DNA of 64,000 bases from positions 4,474,001 through 4,538,000 of the forward strand of contig NC_059406.1 in the NCBI RefSeq assembly GCF_905220565.1. The letters run 5' to 3'. The DNA is from Melitaea cinxia (lineage: Eukaryota; Arthropoda; Insecta; Lepidoptera; Nymphalidae). Under the pieces are notes generated by a model. The model saw only the letters and a list, made by a program, of their open reading frames with translations. It did no database searches and had not been told where the DNA came from. Below are positions 27,901-38,300 of this stretch, one piece after another. How positions within the stretch are numbered: the first letter of the stretch is position 1; every line of letters begins with the position of its first letter. The position numbers were made by a program, and so were the translations under genes.

Positions 27901-29918
27901 ACGAGAACAGATACCAAATGTAAACAAAAGCCCATCATTTTTTGTAGCGACGACGGAAGAAACAAAATATAGTTTATATTTTTTTCTATCTTGTTTGTTT
28001 GGTATCTGCTGCACGTCTCTCTGCAAGGTCGAACGATATTTTAACTGGCCTTGAAAACAATTTGACCGCGGACGGCCTTTTGATTTTGTATTATTCATTT
28101 TTATTTCATTCCGTGTCCTGAAGCGCTCGGGGTGATTTTTATATTTCGATTATTATTATTTAAGAAGTATCAAATCTTATATACATAATTATATTTAATT
28201 AATTATATATAATTCAGTAATTATCAGAATATAAATATATTTTACATTTTAAAAATTTTGTAAGTAAAAAAAAGGTTACAAAACCCTGCATAGTTGAATG
28301 ACCTCACATTTGGTTTGTTTACATCTGGTATCTCGGCTCGTTGAACGCACTATGGTAAAAGTTGAATGCTACCGACGATCGTGCCCGCAGCGCCGGCCGC
28401 GCTGGCGGCGCGCCTGCGGCCGTGCACGTCGCTGGCGGGCGCGGAGCTGTGGTCGCAGTGCTACGAGCGCTGGCTGCCGCCGCTGGACGCGCCGCGCGCC
28501 GGCCGCGTGCAGGCGCTGCTGCGGACCGCGGCGCTGCGCGCGCAGGTGGGCGGCTGCTGGCGCCGGCGTTTGTTTGTTACTAGCCGCCCCGGCGTCGCAC
28601 GGGTGCAATGCTGATACTGAATATACTACAGAATGTCTTTATTTATAGTGTGAAGCTAGCTTACAGCATGGTTATTAACATAATAACAACAACATTCAAA
28701 TATGCGTCGTTAGATTACACGTTGTTACAGAATGCGTTGAAGAAATAAAGGTTCACTGCTCGTTCCCTGTTGGTGATAGCGTGATAATATGTAGCCTATA
28801 TGTTGACCAGACTTCTTAATAATATTTGTGCCAAATTTGAAGTAAATCCGTGCAGTACTTTTTGAGTTTATCGATTGTAGATTACACCCCAAATATTCTT
28901 TTAAAAAAAACCATTTCCTACCATTTTATTATATGTATAGATTTCTGAATAGGTTAAATGTATATACACCAATGTGGACATAAGTATAATCGTACATAAA
29001 AATTACTGAAATTCTGCTAACGGAATACTTGAATGACGCCTTATTCACTAATAAATATATAAACTACTACTCGCGTACATTAAGCTCATTTTATAGTGGA
29101 ATGATCCTCTGAGGTAGCGCACAATAGGATATATGCTATTCAAAATCTGGAGTAGTTCGATTGGGGAAAGACATCAGTCTTACAGAAGGTCTGTATAAAA
29201 ACAAACAAAATAAAACTGCACAAGTTTTATGTGCATATGGAAACCAGAGCTCGTGGATAGGGTGAGGGGTCAGGGGCGGTGACGCGCTTGTACGCTTCAG
29301 CCTGTAATATCTCACTACTGGGCATAGGCCTCTTTCCCCATGTAGGTGAAGGATCAGAGCTCAATCCACCACGCTGCTCCAAAGCGGGTTAGCGGATATA
29401 TTCCCTATTACGAGTAACGATCGCTATCAGGTGTACATGATAACAACCGGGACCGACGGCTTAACGTGCTGTCCGAGGTACGGTGGGGAGACCCACAAGG
29501 ACTGCACAAAGAACCAGACCACGGCAAACACCTGTATCGCCAATACTAATATTTGTCATGTGCTTTTAATTCTCCTGATATTATATTCCATATGACCCGT
29601 ACGTTTGTTTAATAACTTTTATCATAAAAAAATAAGAAAAAAAAAAAAGATAGTGTATCAATGTAATTCCAGATTCAAAAACTGAACGAGAAGCTGTCAT
29701 CACTGTCCATACTGAGCCGCCAGTCGCGCGCGGACGAGCCGGGCGAGGCGGAGGCGCGCTCGGCGCCGGCCGCGGTGACGCGCTTCTACCCGTTCAGCGC
29801 GCGCGGGCGCTGCGAAGCGCTGGCGGGGCTGCAGCCGCCGCTGGGCCTGCAGCCGCCGCTGGCCGCCGACGACGGTCTGCTGCTGGACTCGCAGTCGCTG
29901 CTCACCGCGCCCGACTAG
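10000..29918 (+). CDS. MTMR10: Myotubularin-related protein 10/11/12-like inactive lipid phosphatase, 12 exons
   Basis: Exons: 10000-10056, 10249-10303, 18968-19104, 21256-21414, 22202-22657, 24943-25140, 25473-25602, 26366-26501, 27066-27303, 27384-27492, 28391-28545, 29673-29918. All have GT..AG ends and matching phases; the product is 691 aa, close to family length. Residues 39-136 look like the PH-GRAM domain; 137 to about 560 are the phosphatase-like fold, including the FANSPIGNGRKVA region and the conserved FRTIAGFQSLVQKEW segment. The Cys-x5-Arg catalytic loop of active myotubularins is replaced around residues 393-408 by EGDGVDYSAVVSCL, so it should be catalytically dead, as known for MTMR10/11/12. 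Such members act as adaptors that stabilise or localise active 3-phosphoinositide phosphatases. Exon 6 contains a long Gly/Ala repeat. The 8.7-kb second intron and most others are filled with repeats. Which of MTMR10, 11 or 12 is the best name cannot be decided here; insects appear to have one gene for the group (Drosophila CG14411). Confidence 0.92.
11110..11268 (+). mobile_element. Very short Helitron-like element
   Basis: Starts TCTATATATATAAAAATAAA after an A and ends CAGCTAG before a T, the A|TC..CTAG|T insertion pattern of Helitrons. A small hairpin (GCGT..ACGC) lies about 13 bases before the CTAG. 159 bp, non-coding, in MTMR10 intron 2. Confidence 0.55.
11690..11840 (-). repeat. LINE C-terminal coding fragment, antisense
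   Basis: AACACGCCTCTTTCCCGCAG, GGCTAGGCAGAGACCAATTC and CCACTTGCTACGATCCACTT match a common lepidopteran LINE tail by recollection. The frame is decayed. Confidence 0.4.
12090..12305 (-). repeat. tRNA-derived SINE, reverse orientation
   Basis: GGGAATCGAACCCACAACCC is the complement of a tRNA B box and TTTGTAGTGACC/GTTGGCGCA of an A-box region (12245-12300). The rest matches the tail at 62640-62710 in reverse. Same family as 62490-62720. Confidence 0.65.
15130..15490 (-). repeat. Single dispersed copy of the left-edge tandem unit
   Basis: In reverse orientation it carries AAACCGACTTCAATTATATC, CGGTACACCCAGTAAAAAGT and GGGATCCCATCATCAGATCC, the same order of blocks as one unit at 1-409. Confidence 0.7.
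18040..18540 (-). pseudogene. RTE-type LINE fragment (C-terminus of reverse transcriptase ORF)
   Basis: A minus-strand frame from 18482 down reads MYGCEAWTLTLREENR, then GRPRYRWRDMVEEDL and NNWREIAQDR, the well-known C-terminal region after the RT thumb of RTE/BovB-like elements. The catalytic domain is missing. Confidence 0.75.
18675..18900 (+). repeat. tRNA-derived SINE fragment
   Basis: ATCTCCCCACCGTGCCTCAG and AGAATATATCCGCCAACCCT match the reverse of the copies at 20665-20910 and 22805-23095. It ends just before MTMR10 exon 3. Confidence 0.6.
19446..19640. repeat. RTE-like interspersed repeat
   Basis: CTAGCTGACCTGGCGAACTT start, then GGTTAAGTAGTTTAGGGAGT and a GGACAAACAATGTGACGGGT end. 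A related copy is at 6180-6430. Confidence 0.5.
20665..20910 (-). repeat. tRNA-derived SINE, reverse orientation
   Basis: CCTGTAATATCCCACTGCTG, GCGGGTTGGCGGATATATTC and GGCACGGTGGGGAGACCCGC follow the order seen in other copies. The tRNA-like head is missing. Confidence 0.65.
21050..21825 (-). repeat. Two copies of the short CTACGGTAATCGCTTACC repeat around MTMR10 exon 4
   Basis: Copies at about 21050-21190 and 21545-21825 lie in reverse orientation on either side of exon 4 (21256-21414). They share TTTAGCTGTGAT, GTCGAGGTAC and CGGGCTGCTCCATA with the fuller copies at 40612-40890 and 48863-49142. Confidence 0.65.
21822..21910 (-). repeat. LINE 3' tail with AAT repeat
   Basis: AATAATAATAATATACTTTA followed by CCATATTGGGTTAGTACAAC. 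Read in reverse this is a typical retroposon end before a TTA-repeat tail. Only the end is present. Confidence 0.45.
22805..23095 (-). repeat. Near full-length tRNA-derived SINE, reverse orientation
   Basis: From the tail (CAGCCTGTAACATCCCACTG) to the head, with GGGAATCGAACCCGCGACCA as the complement of a B box at about 23030-23050. Confidence 0.75.
23280..23942. mobile_element. MITE with about 68-bp near-perfect terminal inverted repeats
   Basis: Left 23281-23348 begins AAATAGGTAAAAAAACTTTT and contains GGTTTTATGTTAAACATACA, TTGCAATGTTTAAGATAA. The right end (23868-23936) is its reverse complement almost base for base. About 520 bp of non-coding sequence lies between. In MTMR10 intron 5. 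The exact ends and target duplication are uncertain. Confidence 0.75.
24010..24590 (+). repeat. Tandem array with GCCGCCATCTTGGATTT core
   Basis: About five units, most near 125-150 bp and one shorter. Each has TTTGATACCCATATTGATGG, GATTGATAAAACCTACGTTA, TCCGCCATTTTGTAGCGGC and, in most, CGCCATCTTGGATTT. One unit (from about 24352) skips the second half. In MTMR10 intron 5. Confidence 0.8.
25833..26244. mobile_element. Non-autonomous hAT-like element with 8-bp duplication
   Basis: Left end CAGTAGCGCGGCGTAGTGGG and right end (reverse complement) CAGTGGCGTAGCGTGGTTGT, then GCCCGGGGCGG-type sequence. The exact direct repeat CAGCAAAA flanks it (25825-25832, 26245-26252). 412 bp, no transposase; in MTMR10 intron 7. 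Confidence 0.8.
26630..26757 (-). repeat. SINE head (tRNA-like part), reverse orientation
   Basis: GGGGATCGAACCCGCTACCG is the complement of a B box, and GACCGCTGCGTCAACGCC of the A-box side. Confidence 0.6.
27493..28390 (+). other. MTMR10 intron 10, with possible read-through end
   Basis: If the donor at 27493 is not used, translation adds CEQYIPWLKEI and stops at 27525-27527, giving a shorter protein without the last two exons. The rest is AT-rich, with no other exon seen. Confidence 0.4.
29288..29548 (-). repeat. tRNA-derived SINE, reverse orientation, headless
   Basis: CAGCCTGTAATATCTCACTA, GGCATAGGCCTCTTTCCCCA and GTACGGTGGGGAGACCCACA. Between MTMR10 exons 11 and 12. Confidence 0.65.
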
Positions 29919-32565
29919 GCTTGCGGCCTGGGGCGGCGACCGCGCGCGGCTCACCTGGTGGCGAGCGATTACCGGAGCTGGGCGGCTCGACTGGGAAAGT
30001 TCCTCGACCTTACAGATGATCGCAGCTAAAGAATACTGCTTTCAAGCGGTGTTCTGTTCCTGCCGTGAGGTGACCGGAGCTCCTGGGAGAGCGGGAGTAG
30101 AGTCGGCGACGCGCTCACGATGCTTCCAGTGTTGCAGGCGTCTATAAGCTACGGCAATCGTTGCCATCGGGTGAACTTTACACTTGTTTGCCAATTTTTG
30201 TAATTTTTTTTTCTGTCTATTTCCTAGTTTTTGATTTTATATATTTATTCAAAAACTTTTTATGATATTTGTGTTCCAAATTTAAAAACATATAATTCTT
30301 AATTATTAATTTTTATTAGTAACAGAACAATTTAGACAATTAATTCCAGTCCTATAAATAAAGCCTTAATCTTAGAGCTAGTTTGCACTAAGTCAGTTAT
30401 TTAATCAATTAAACAATAGTTACAACATTATTCTTAATTTAACTAAATTACTAACTATTGCCAACCAGTCTAAAAATACTTTTGCTCTAAATGAATAAGT
30501 TCTTGATACTGTAGGCCTTAGTCACATTCATAATCCTACAGTGCAAGCATTTTAACTTCATATTTATCTCGAATGTTAATATTAAAAGTCACATAAAGCT
30601 AATAATTCAAATATTAAAAACAAAAGTTTTCTTTGTGTGCACCTAAATCTTACTTAGCCCCAACGCAATCTGAAGTTCACTTGTAACCATGGGGAAATCA
30701 ACTCATTGCAGTGAGAATGGGGTGAAACTCGTAGTTTTGCTATCGCGTCTCACCTGGTTTTCGCGTTTGTCGCTCAAAAAGAAAGTTCTTACCCCCTTAA
30801 AAATAATGTAGACGATTTTTTCATAATGTTTAAGATATACGTGAGAATTTGGACTGGATTGATTCGTTCGCCTTCGTGTGCTAAATTAGACACAAAATGT
30901 AAAAATATTTAGAAAGCGATGTAAGTTATTATTGTATAAGATGTTACATATGTTTTTCGTAAATGAACAATTATTATTAACAAACTATTCTATAGGAATA
31001 TTAAAATGTGATCGGAAATAATAATCTAGCGATTACATAATTGAACGGTAAATAGCTAAAGCCATTGTATCGAAAAGTATTAAATAGTTTCTAATATATT
31101 TTGTTCGACGTACATGCGTAAGCCATGAAATATATGTATATAGTTCTAATACTTAGATGTAGATATATCTGTTAAGGAATTGATTTAGCGACATATTCCT
31201 TGTAATAATATAGATTAATATTTTGTTACAATTAAGAAATTGGTATTAAAATAAGATTTACAAATGATACCATGTACATTGGTAATTTTAGTGAAAAATT
31301 CTGATTCATTACAAAAATAATGGGCAACATGTAATGCAAGAACATATATAACATATTCACTAAAGTATTTTTTATTTTAACATATCCTTTTTTGGTATAA
31401 TCATAATTTTTTATCTGTTACCACACAATTTTTTGTATATCTAAGTTAGTTATTAATGACACAGTCTTAAATCATTCGTGTATATATATTAAATTAATAT
31501 TATTTAAGGTCAGATTAATAATACTAAATACTTGGTTATTATATTGTTTTAAGACATTTGTTCCAATTAAGTACTCTCCAAATTCCAATGACTTGTAAAA
31601 TATAGTGCCAAATCTAAAAACTTCTTAAACTTCAATAGTTTTTTTTAAACATCACTATATACATGATTGTATATTAGTAATTACAAGTTTTTTCATGAAT
31701 GATTAAATACTGTGTTTGGAATTAGGACCAAAATGTATTTATTACAATTTCTATCATTACGTTGTAAATATGGCAGCTACCAAGTATAATTTAATTTGTT
31801 ATTAATTTTAACAAAAAATAATATATTTAAGATATTTTAAGTGCATGTTAAAGACAGTGTATGATTTTGGCTGTTCTTTTATTTTAATTGATAACATAAT
31901 AAAATCCAGAATTATAATCTGAAAAGATTTTAGATGTGAAGTATAAAAAAGATTGTAAAATTGTGGAAGAACATATTTTAAATCTATTGCAATAATTGAT
32001 TCTATCCTTTAAGGGGCTATAATGTGAAATGAAAGATAAATAAAACTTAAGTAACATTAAAGTATATTTTGTATTCTAGATTGGATATGCCGTGTATATA
32101 TGACCACTGAAAGTAAAAAAAGTTTAAATAATTTTTAAAAAACGACGCCATTTATAAAAACCTTAAATCAAAATAATATCAGTTACGTATATCCATTTTT
32201 TCTACATCGAAATAACGTATACGGTATTGTAAGAGTACCGTGGCAATCTGTTTTGGGTAATTGTTGACTGTTGCGAAGTTTACTTTTGATAATAATTGCA
32301 ATATTTTTGGAGTAATACTTTAGTGTAATTTGATATGTCTACAAATTGTTATATTGTATTAAAAGTAGGTGTAACGATGGAGTTATACAGCTATGGTGAA
32401 AAATTGTGCCATTTCATTTTAAAATCATCGTTCAGCTGAGAGTATTTGTATAATTTAGAAGATTCGACTAAACCCAGTGTATGTTACGTATGTCACATCT
32501 TCACTGTATCTGTATTGTTGTTGAGTACCTGACAACGCAAAATGCAGAAATGTTCAAATAAAACA
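29919..32565 (+). other. Probable 3' UTR of the MTMR10-like gene
   Basis: No coding exon is visible after the stop at 29918. A short interspersed repeat copy occupies about 29985-30200. Possible polyadenylation signals AATAAA lie at 30357-30362 and 32557-32562; the second is followed by the start of a repeat-rich stretch. From 30230 to 32565 the DNA is AT-rich and looks single copy, as a long 3' UTR would. Which signal is used cannot be told from the sequence. Confidence 0.45.
29985..30200 (+). repeat. Short interspersed repeat copy in the MTMR10 3' UTR
   Basis: TCGACCTTACAGATGATCGC, GTGTTGCAGGCGTCTATAAG and CTACGGCAATCGTTGCCATC match 40660-40880. Confidence 0.6.
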
Positions 32566-32689
32566 ATTACCTTAAACTAGCTGTATTTTTATTTATTTTT
32601 CTTTACATAACATTAACAAACATGTTTTTTAATAATCATTTTTGTACTAGAGTGAAACACAGGCAATTTGCAAGAATACAATTGTAATA

Positions 32690-32940
32690 AAGACATTAAA
32701 AAAAAATACTGTGACCGCTTTAGTGTAGTGAGTGGTGCGTGTAGGCGCTTAAATACCAGTTATCGCGGATTCAATTCACGCCTGAAGCGTATATTTGTAT
32801 TTGAAGCATGTATTTCTTATATTGATTTCCAGTCTGACCTCGGGGAGCATATAAAGCTGGCTGATAGCGATTATTACTCGTAGTAGAAATAGTGGGTTAA
32901 GCTCTGACTCTTCTCTTAAATGGGGGACTTAAATTGATTT
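32690..32940 (+). repeat. tRNA-derived SINE, forward
   Basis: A-box region GTGTAGTGAGTGGTGCGTGT and B-box-like GCGGATTCAATTCACGCC, then CTCGGGGAGCATATAAAGCT and GCTCTGACTCTTCTCTTAAA. Diverged. Confidence 0.5.
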
Positions 32941-33094
32941 CTAACTTTATGACTATCCGAAACTACAGTGGACCGAATCACTTACCTTGAAGTTTTTATG
33001 TACATATATAATTCTAAGTTATTCTAGTTTACTTATGATTCAGTGTACTCTTGATTTAGGTACAATGTGAATTTATGAAACATATAATCAATAC

Positions 33095-33410
33095 TAGCTT
33101 CTACCCCCGACTTCGTCCGCGTGGAATAGTTACTTTGGGCTAACGCTAACTTTAATAATTTGCGAAACTTAAACTGTTTTGTATGCATCACACGAAGCAG
33201 AAGCTTTCAAAAGGAAAAAATCCCGATTTTAAAACATTTTTCATTGGTGCCCCGGTCCTATTGGTCTTAGCGTGATGATATATGGCCTATAGCCTTCCTA
33301 GATAAATGGGCTATCTAACACTGAAAGAAGTTTTCAGCCAGACCAGTAGTTCCTGAAATTAGCGCGTTCAAACAAAAAACTGTTCAGCTTTATAATATTA
33401 GTATTGATTA
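33095..33410. repeat. RTE-like interspersed repeat
   Basis: CTAGCTTCTACCCCCGACTT, then GGCCTATAGCCTTCCTAGAT and TAGTTCCTGAAATTAGCGCG. The last two also occur at 19317-19410. Confidence 0.5.
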
Positions 33411-33807
33411 CATACTACAATAGTTATATTTTTTTGTCGTTATTACCAACATTTCATACAATTTACATAGCTTTGACTACAATTCTATTAGATAGGTAAG
33501 TTATAATCATGATAATTCAAGTCAGTGAATTAAGGGAAAATTCAATTGAACTAGATAGTTAAAAACTTTGATTATTACTATTATCACTACCTATTCATTT
33601 GATCTAAGTTCAAGACGTAACCTTCTCTTCATCATCTGATTTAATTGCTTTCAATTTTTTTATCTTCTCCAGATGTTTCTTGGCGATGCGAAATCGGTTC
33701 ATTAATAAAGTATGTTTCCAGCTCCAAGTTGATATCCGCTGTGAAAAATTTTATTCCTCATAAAAAAGACAACACATTCAAACATTATTATTCGAGTTTT
33801 TATTCTA

Positions 33808-33890
33808 TACGCTGACGCAATGGTTCATAGCATTGGCTCTTGTGCTGGTAGTCGCGGATTCGATACTCGCACATTGTAAACATTTGTATA
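33808..33890 (+). repeat. SINE head fragment
   Basis: CGCTGACGCAATGGTTCATA (A-box side) and GTCGCGGATTCGATACTCGC (B box). Confidence 0.5.
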
Positions 33891-33899
33891 GACAATGCA

Positions 33900-35312
33900 C
33901 ATATTTTTTTGTGGTTTGGTTTTTTGTACATTGTTTTGGATTTCTTTTTTAATTCTAATACTTTATTTTTAATAAGCAACATTATACTTACAAATGTTGT
34001 TAGAGTTTGTACATATGTCTGATGTACGCTTAAAATAATGTAAACATTTAAATATAAAAGTTACAATTTGAGTTCTTGAAATACTCTAAAACAATCGTCG
34101 TCAATAAATTAAGTTATTGAAGTGATTATAAATAATAGACATGTCCGTGTCAATATTATCTACCAAAAAAAAAAAACATACCAACTGTCAAAAAAATTAT
34201 AATTTTTAATTTTCTTTTAATTGTATTTATTTTCATGCTGATGCTAAAAAAATTTAAATATTTTTTACATATTTCATTTTTCCAAATAATTTGACAGAAA
34301 CATGTCAGAAATCAGATTTGTGTTGAGATTATAGGGCCTAACTCGACAAAAATATACAAAAAAAAAAAAACAGGGAAAATAAAATTAATCAGCACTAACG
34401 AGCAATATTTATTCATGCTTCAAAAATAAACATATTCCACTCTTTCGTTGTAATGAAGTTTTCTCGACCAAAACATTAACATGAAAACTAGGTAAGTAAA
34501 GTGCTACACATTTGGCCACAAACTCTTTCTAATATCCTACAAGCCATAGTGTATATAAAATTAAAAAAAATTAAAGACTATCTAGCCTTCTCATTTTTCT
34601 CAAGCCTTGCAACTTCACACCATTAAATAAAATATTTTAAGAAAACACATCATAACCAGTCTACTTTAAAACTGTGTCAACCACCATAAATTAAAAGTTA
34701 AAAACTTTACACTTGAGCAATTGAGAAAGCCAACTTTACACTATCTCACATTTGAATATTAAAAAAATAAAGTGTTAACTATACAACGTATGTAACTTTA
34801 GTCTACAGATAACAGGAACATATTCAGTTGCATAATTTTACAATTTTTTTTCATTTGTAAAATGTAATATATCTTTGTTTTAATTTCTTACACTTACAAC
34901 AAATTTCACATGATCTCAAAATCGCTTCTTGAATGTATAAAATACATATTTAAATATTAATTTCTGCGGAAATTCAGATATTTTAAAGGGCTTATGTTAA
35001 GCAAAGATAACAGATAATAACGCAACTTAATTAACTTAAAGACTTTTGTAAGACTTGTTCAATATTTGGTGTTTATTCACAACATACTTTCTTTTCACAC
35101 ATAAACATATAAATTGGCAATAGTTATATAGAAACCTATTATTTTACGAAGTAAATTTATAAATATACATATCTATATAAAAAACAGTTTTTTGCTATTT
35201 TTAAATGCAATAATTTATTATATTTTAAAATGCACATTTTGTGTGTAAGAAGATGTAACGTCAACGCTACAATACCAAGTGCCTCAGTGGGATCAACATA
35301 GCAGGCTCACAG
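33900..35312. other. AT-rich 3' flank of metaxin-1
   Basis: No frames or recognised repeats. TTTATT (AATAAA on the minus strand) at about 34408 is a candidate polyadenylation signal for metaxin-1. Confidence 0.3.
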
Positions 35313-38300
35313 TCAGTTGTCATCTTCTTCATTCTCAAAAATCTCGCTGTAATCTTGCGAATGCTGGAAATCTTTCATGTCCTGAACAAACAAAGACATG
35401 AGAATGAATAAGAATACAACTTTCTTTACATATAAGATAAAATACTACAAAATTTAATTGGCCCTTTACCAATTAGTAAGGAAACATGCATATGTACATA
35501 AGCAAAGAAAAATATAAGGATTAAACAACCAGGTAAAAACATTGAAAGTAATTCTACTGCTATATTACATACAGAGCTGGGCATTAACTCGTTAATCCGT
35601 TAACAGTTAATTAACGAAGTTAACACTTCGAGTAACGGATTAACTTTTAAGCTAACTTATAAAATGGTTAACGGACCCGTTAACAGTTAACCCAATGGAA
35701 GTACGCACCGCGCGCGGCGGGAAAAACAGGTTTCGACAAGTTTGGTCGAGCGCGCCATTTGAGAATGGAGCATTGGAGAATCTTTCGGTATTGCATCAAT
35801 TTTCATCAATGCAAATTTAGTTAAATCAATCAATTGATTTAATTAAATTTGCATTCTGTATTTTATTGTTTTATAAAAATAATTAATAAATAAAAAATAA
35901 AATAAAGTTTATTTCTTTAACTAGAGCTTACAATAATATTTTACATACTAGGGAGAACTTCCATTAAGCAAATAAAAAAATTTGCTTTTATACTTCTTTC
36001 GTTATCGGTATTAAATAATCAGCAATTAATATAATGCTTTTTTAGTCATATGTTAACGATTAACGATTAACTTTAACTTGCGTTAAATCTTCTAAAATGT
36101 AGCGTTTTAACGTTTAACGAAACTAATTTTTGTATTAGCGGAATAGCGATTAACGAAGCTAACCATTTGATTAACGGTGCCCAGCTCTGATTACATACAC
36201 ATAGATATAAAACATTGCACATCAACTAACATTAACACAATGTTAGTTGATGTACAAGTTACAGTAATTAAAAAAATAATCTTATATGTATATAATAATT
36301 GTGTTTGCTGGCAAACGAAAAAAAAACCGACTTCAATTACATCGACGAGTGACCACAGACCACATGACCAACATCAGCTTTCGATTAAATTAAAAATTAT
36401 TAAAATCGGTACACCCAGTAAAAAGTTATTGCGGATTTTCAAGAGTTTCCCTCGATTTCTCTGGGATCCCATCATCAGATCCTGGTTTCCTTATCTTAAA
36501 ATCGGTACACCCAGTAAAAAATTATTGCGGATTTTCAAGAGTTTCCCTCGATTTCTCGGGGATGCCATCATCAGATCCTGGTTTCCTTATCATGGTACTA
36601 AACTAGGGATATCTCCTTTCCAACAAAAAAAGAATTATCAAAATCGGCACATCCAGTAGAAAGTTACATACAGTAAAAATGGTATTAACTAGCTATTTCA
36701 CATTACCTATTATATTGTTGCGGGGGCGTTAACAATGGAAAATTTCCGTTTTTAAACTATCGACTCCAAATTTGGTACGAATCTCCTATATGGGATGTAG
36801 AAATGATCGATGAGCGGATTTTAGGATAACTCATGCCCAATAAGGATTACGGGGGTGGGCATTAACAATGAAACTTTTAAATGTATGTAACTCCGAAACT
36901 ACTGAACCAATTTTTATCAAATTTTTTAAGCATTTGTAATTTGGCCCAACTTAGGAGGTAGGGTAGTTTTTATCTAAATCGGACCTGGTGGGTGGCACTG
37001 CTATCAGTATGTAACTCCGTAACTACTGAACCAATTTTTATCAAATTTTGTAAGCATCCGTAATTTTGTCTGACTTGGAAGATATGATAGTTTTCATCTT
37101 AATTGGACCCGTTAGGTCGCGCTGCTATCGGTAGGTAAGCTATCAAATTTGGTAGCTGTTTTCCGAGCAGGACAACGTCTGCCGGGTCCGCTAGTTTCAA
37201 ATAAAATGCTTGTACTAGTCTGACAATAAGATAAATAGTGTAGTTATAACTTTGTTATAAAATAAAAAATCGAAAACTGCAAAACTTGTAAGTCTAGTAA
37301 GTTATAGTGTGTAATATTTTATAAACCTTAACCTTCCTCGATAAATCGACTTTCAAATGTAAATTATAATCCATGCATTAAAAAAAAATGGACATTAAAA
37401 AAAACAACTAATTCTGTATCATTTGTATGAGTTGGAGATGTTCAATATATATAGTATACATAGATAAGGTGTCGCCCATTAATCACGTGTTTAAAGGGGG
37501 GAGGGGTAAAGAAAAATCATGAAATATCACAAGGAAGTGGGGCTGTAATAAGATATCATGTGAATTTTTTTTTTGGTTTAGATGCGATTTCTAAACCAAA
37601 AACAAACAAGCAACAAATACCCTACTATCGTAACGTCTGTCGAGATCAGGGATGTCAAAGATACGGTCCGTGATCACAATGTGTCACAGAAAAAAGAATC
37701 ATGACTTCACTCGATTCCTCTATGGAAGTATCAAAATGTGCACACTACTTTTTTTTATTTCAATCTGGCCCACCTACACATTCTAAATTTATATGGCCCT
37801 CTGCAAAATTGAGTTGGACACCCCTAATCTAGATGTATTGCAATGTTCAATTTTTACAAAATTTAATCAGATTATACCTACCTGTATTTAAGTTTAAAGA
37901 TAATTTAATGTGATTGTGGGACAACCCATAAGTACAGACAGAAATATTACCTGGAACATGCCTGTGGCCATGGCATAGCCGGTCATAGCAAGTGCTGCAA
38001 AAATAGCTGCCAAGAACTTGTTGCGCGTCGCGTTTGGAAATTGTGCTTCACGCTCCGACTGTGTGCCCTGTGACTGTTTTTTGTTCTGTTTATTGTACTC
38101 TGGAACATTACGACATCTTGAAAAACAGAGCTACCTTGGTACTGTTTCTCTACACTCAAGGCTACTCTGTTCAGAACAAATATGGGAGATCTGATTAATT
38201 TACACACGCATGTAATGCAATGTATATATCGACGCGAGAAAGCAAACACGTAGTAACTAACACCCATCGAAATATTTTTTTATTGCATCATTAGAATAAG

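Noticed and set aside
28298..28648. Arg-rich 116-residue frame around MTMR10 exon 11
   Set aside because: Wrong frame of a GC-rich exon; the phase-compatible frame gives the conserved AELWSQCYERWLPPL.
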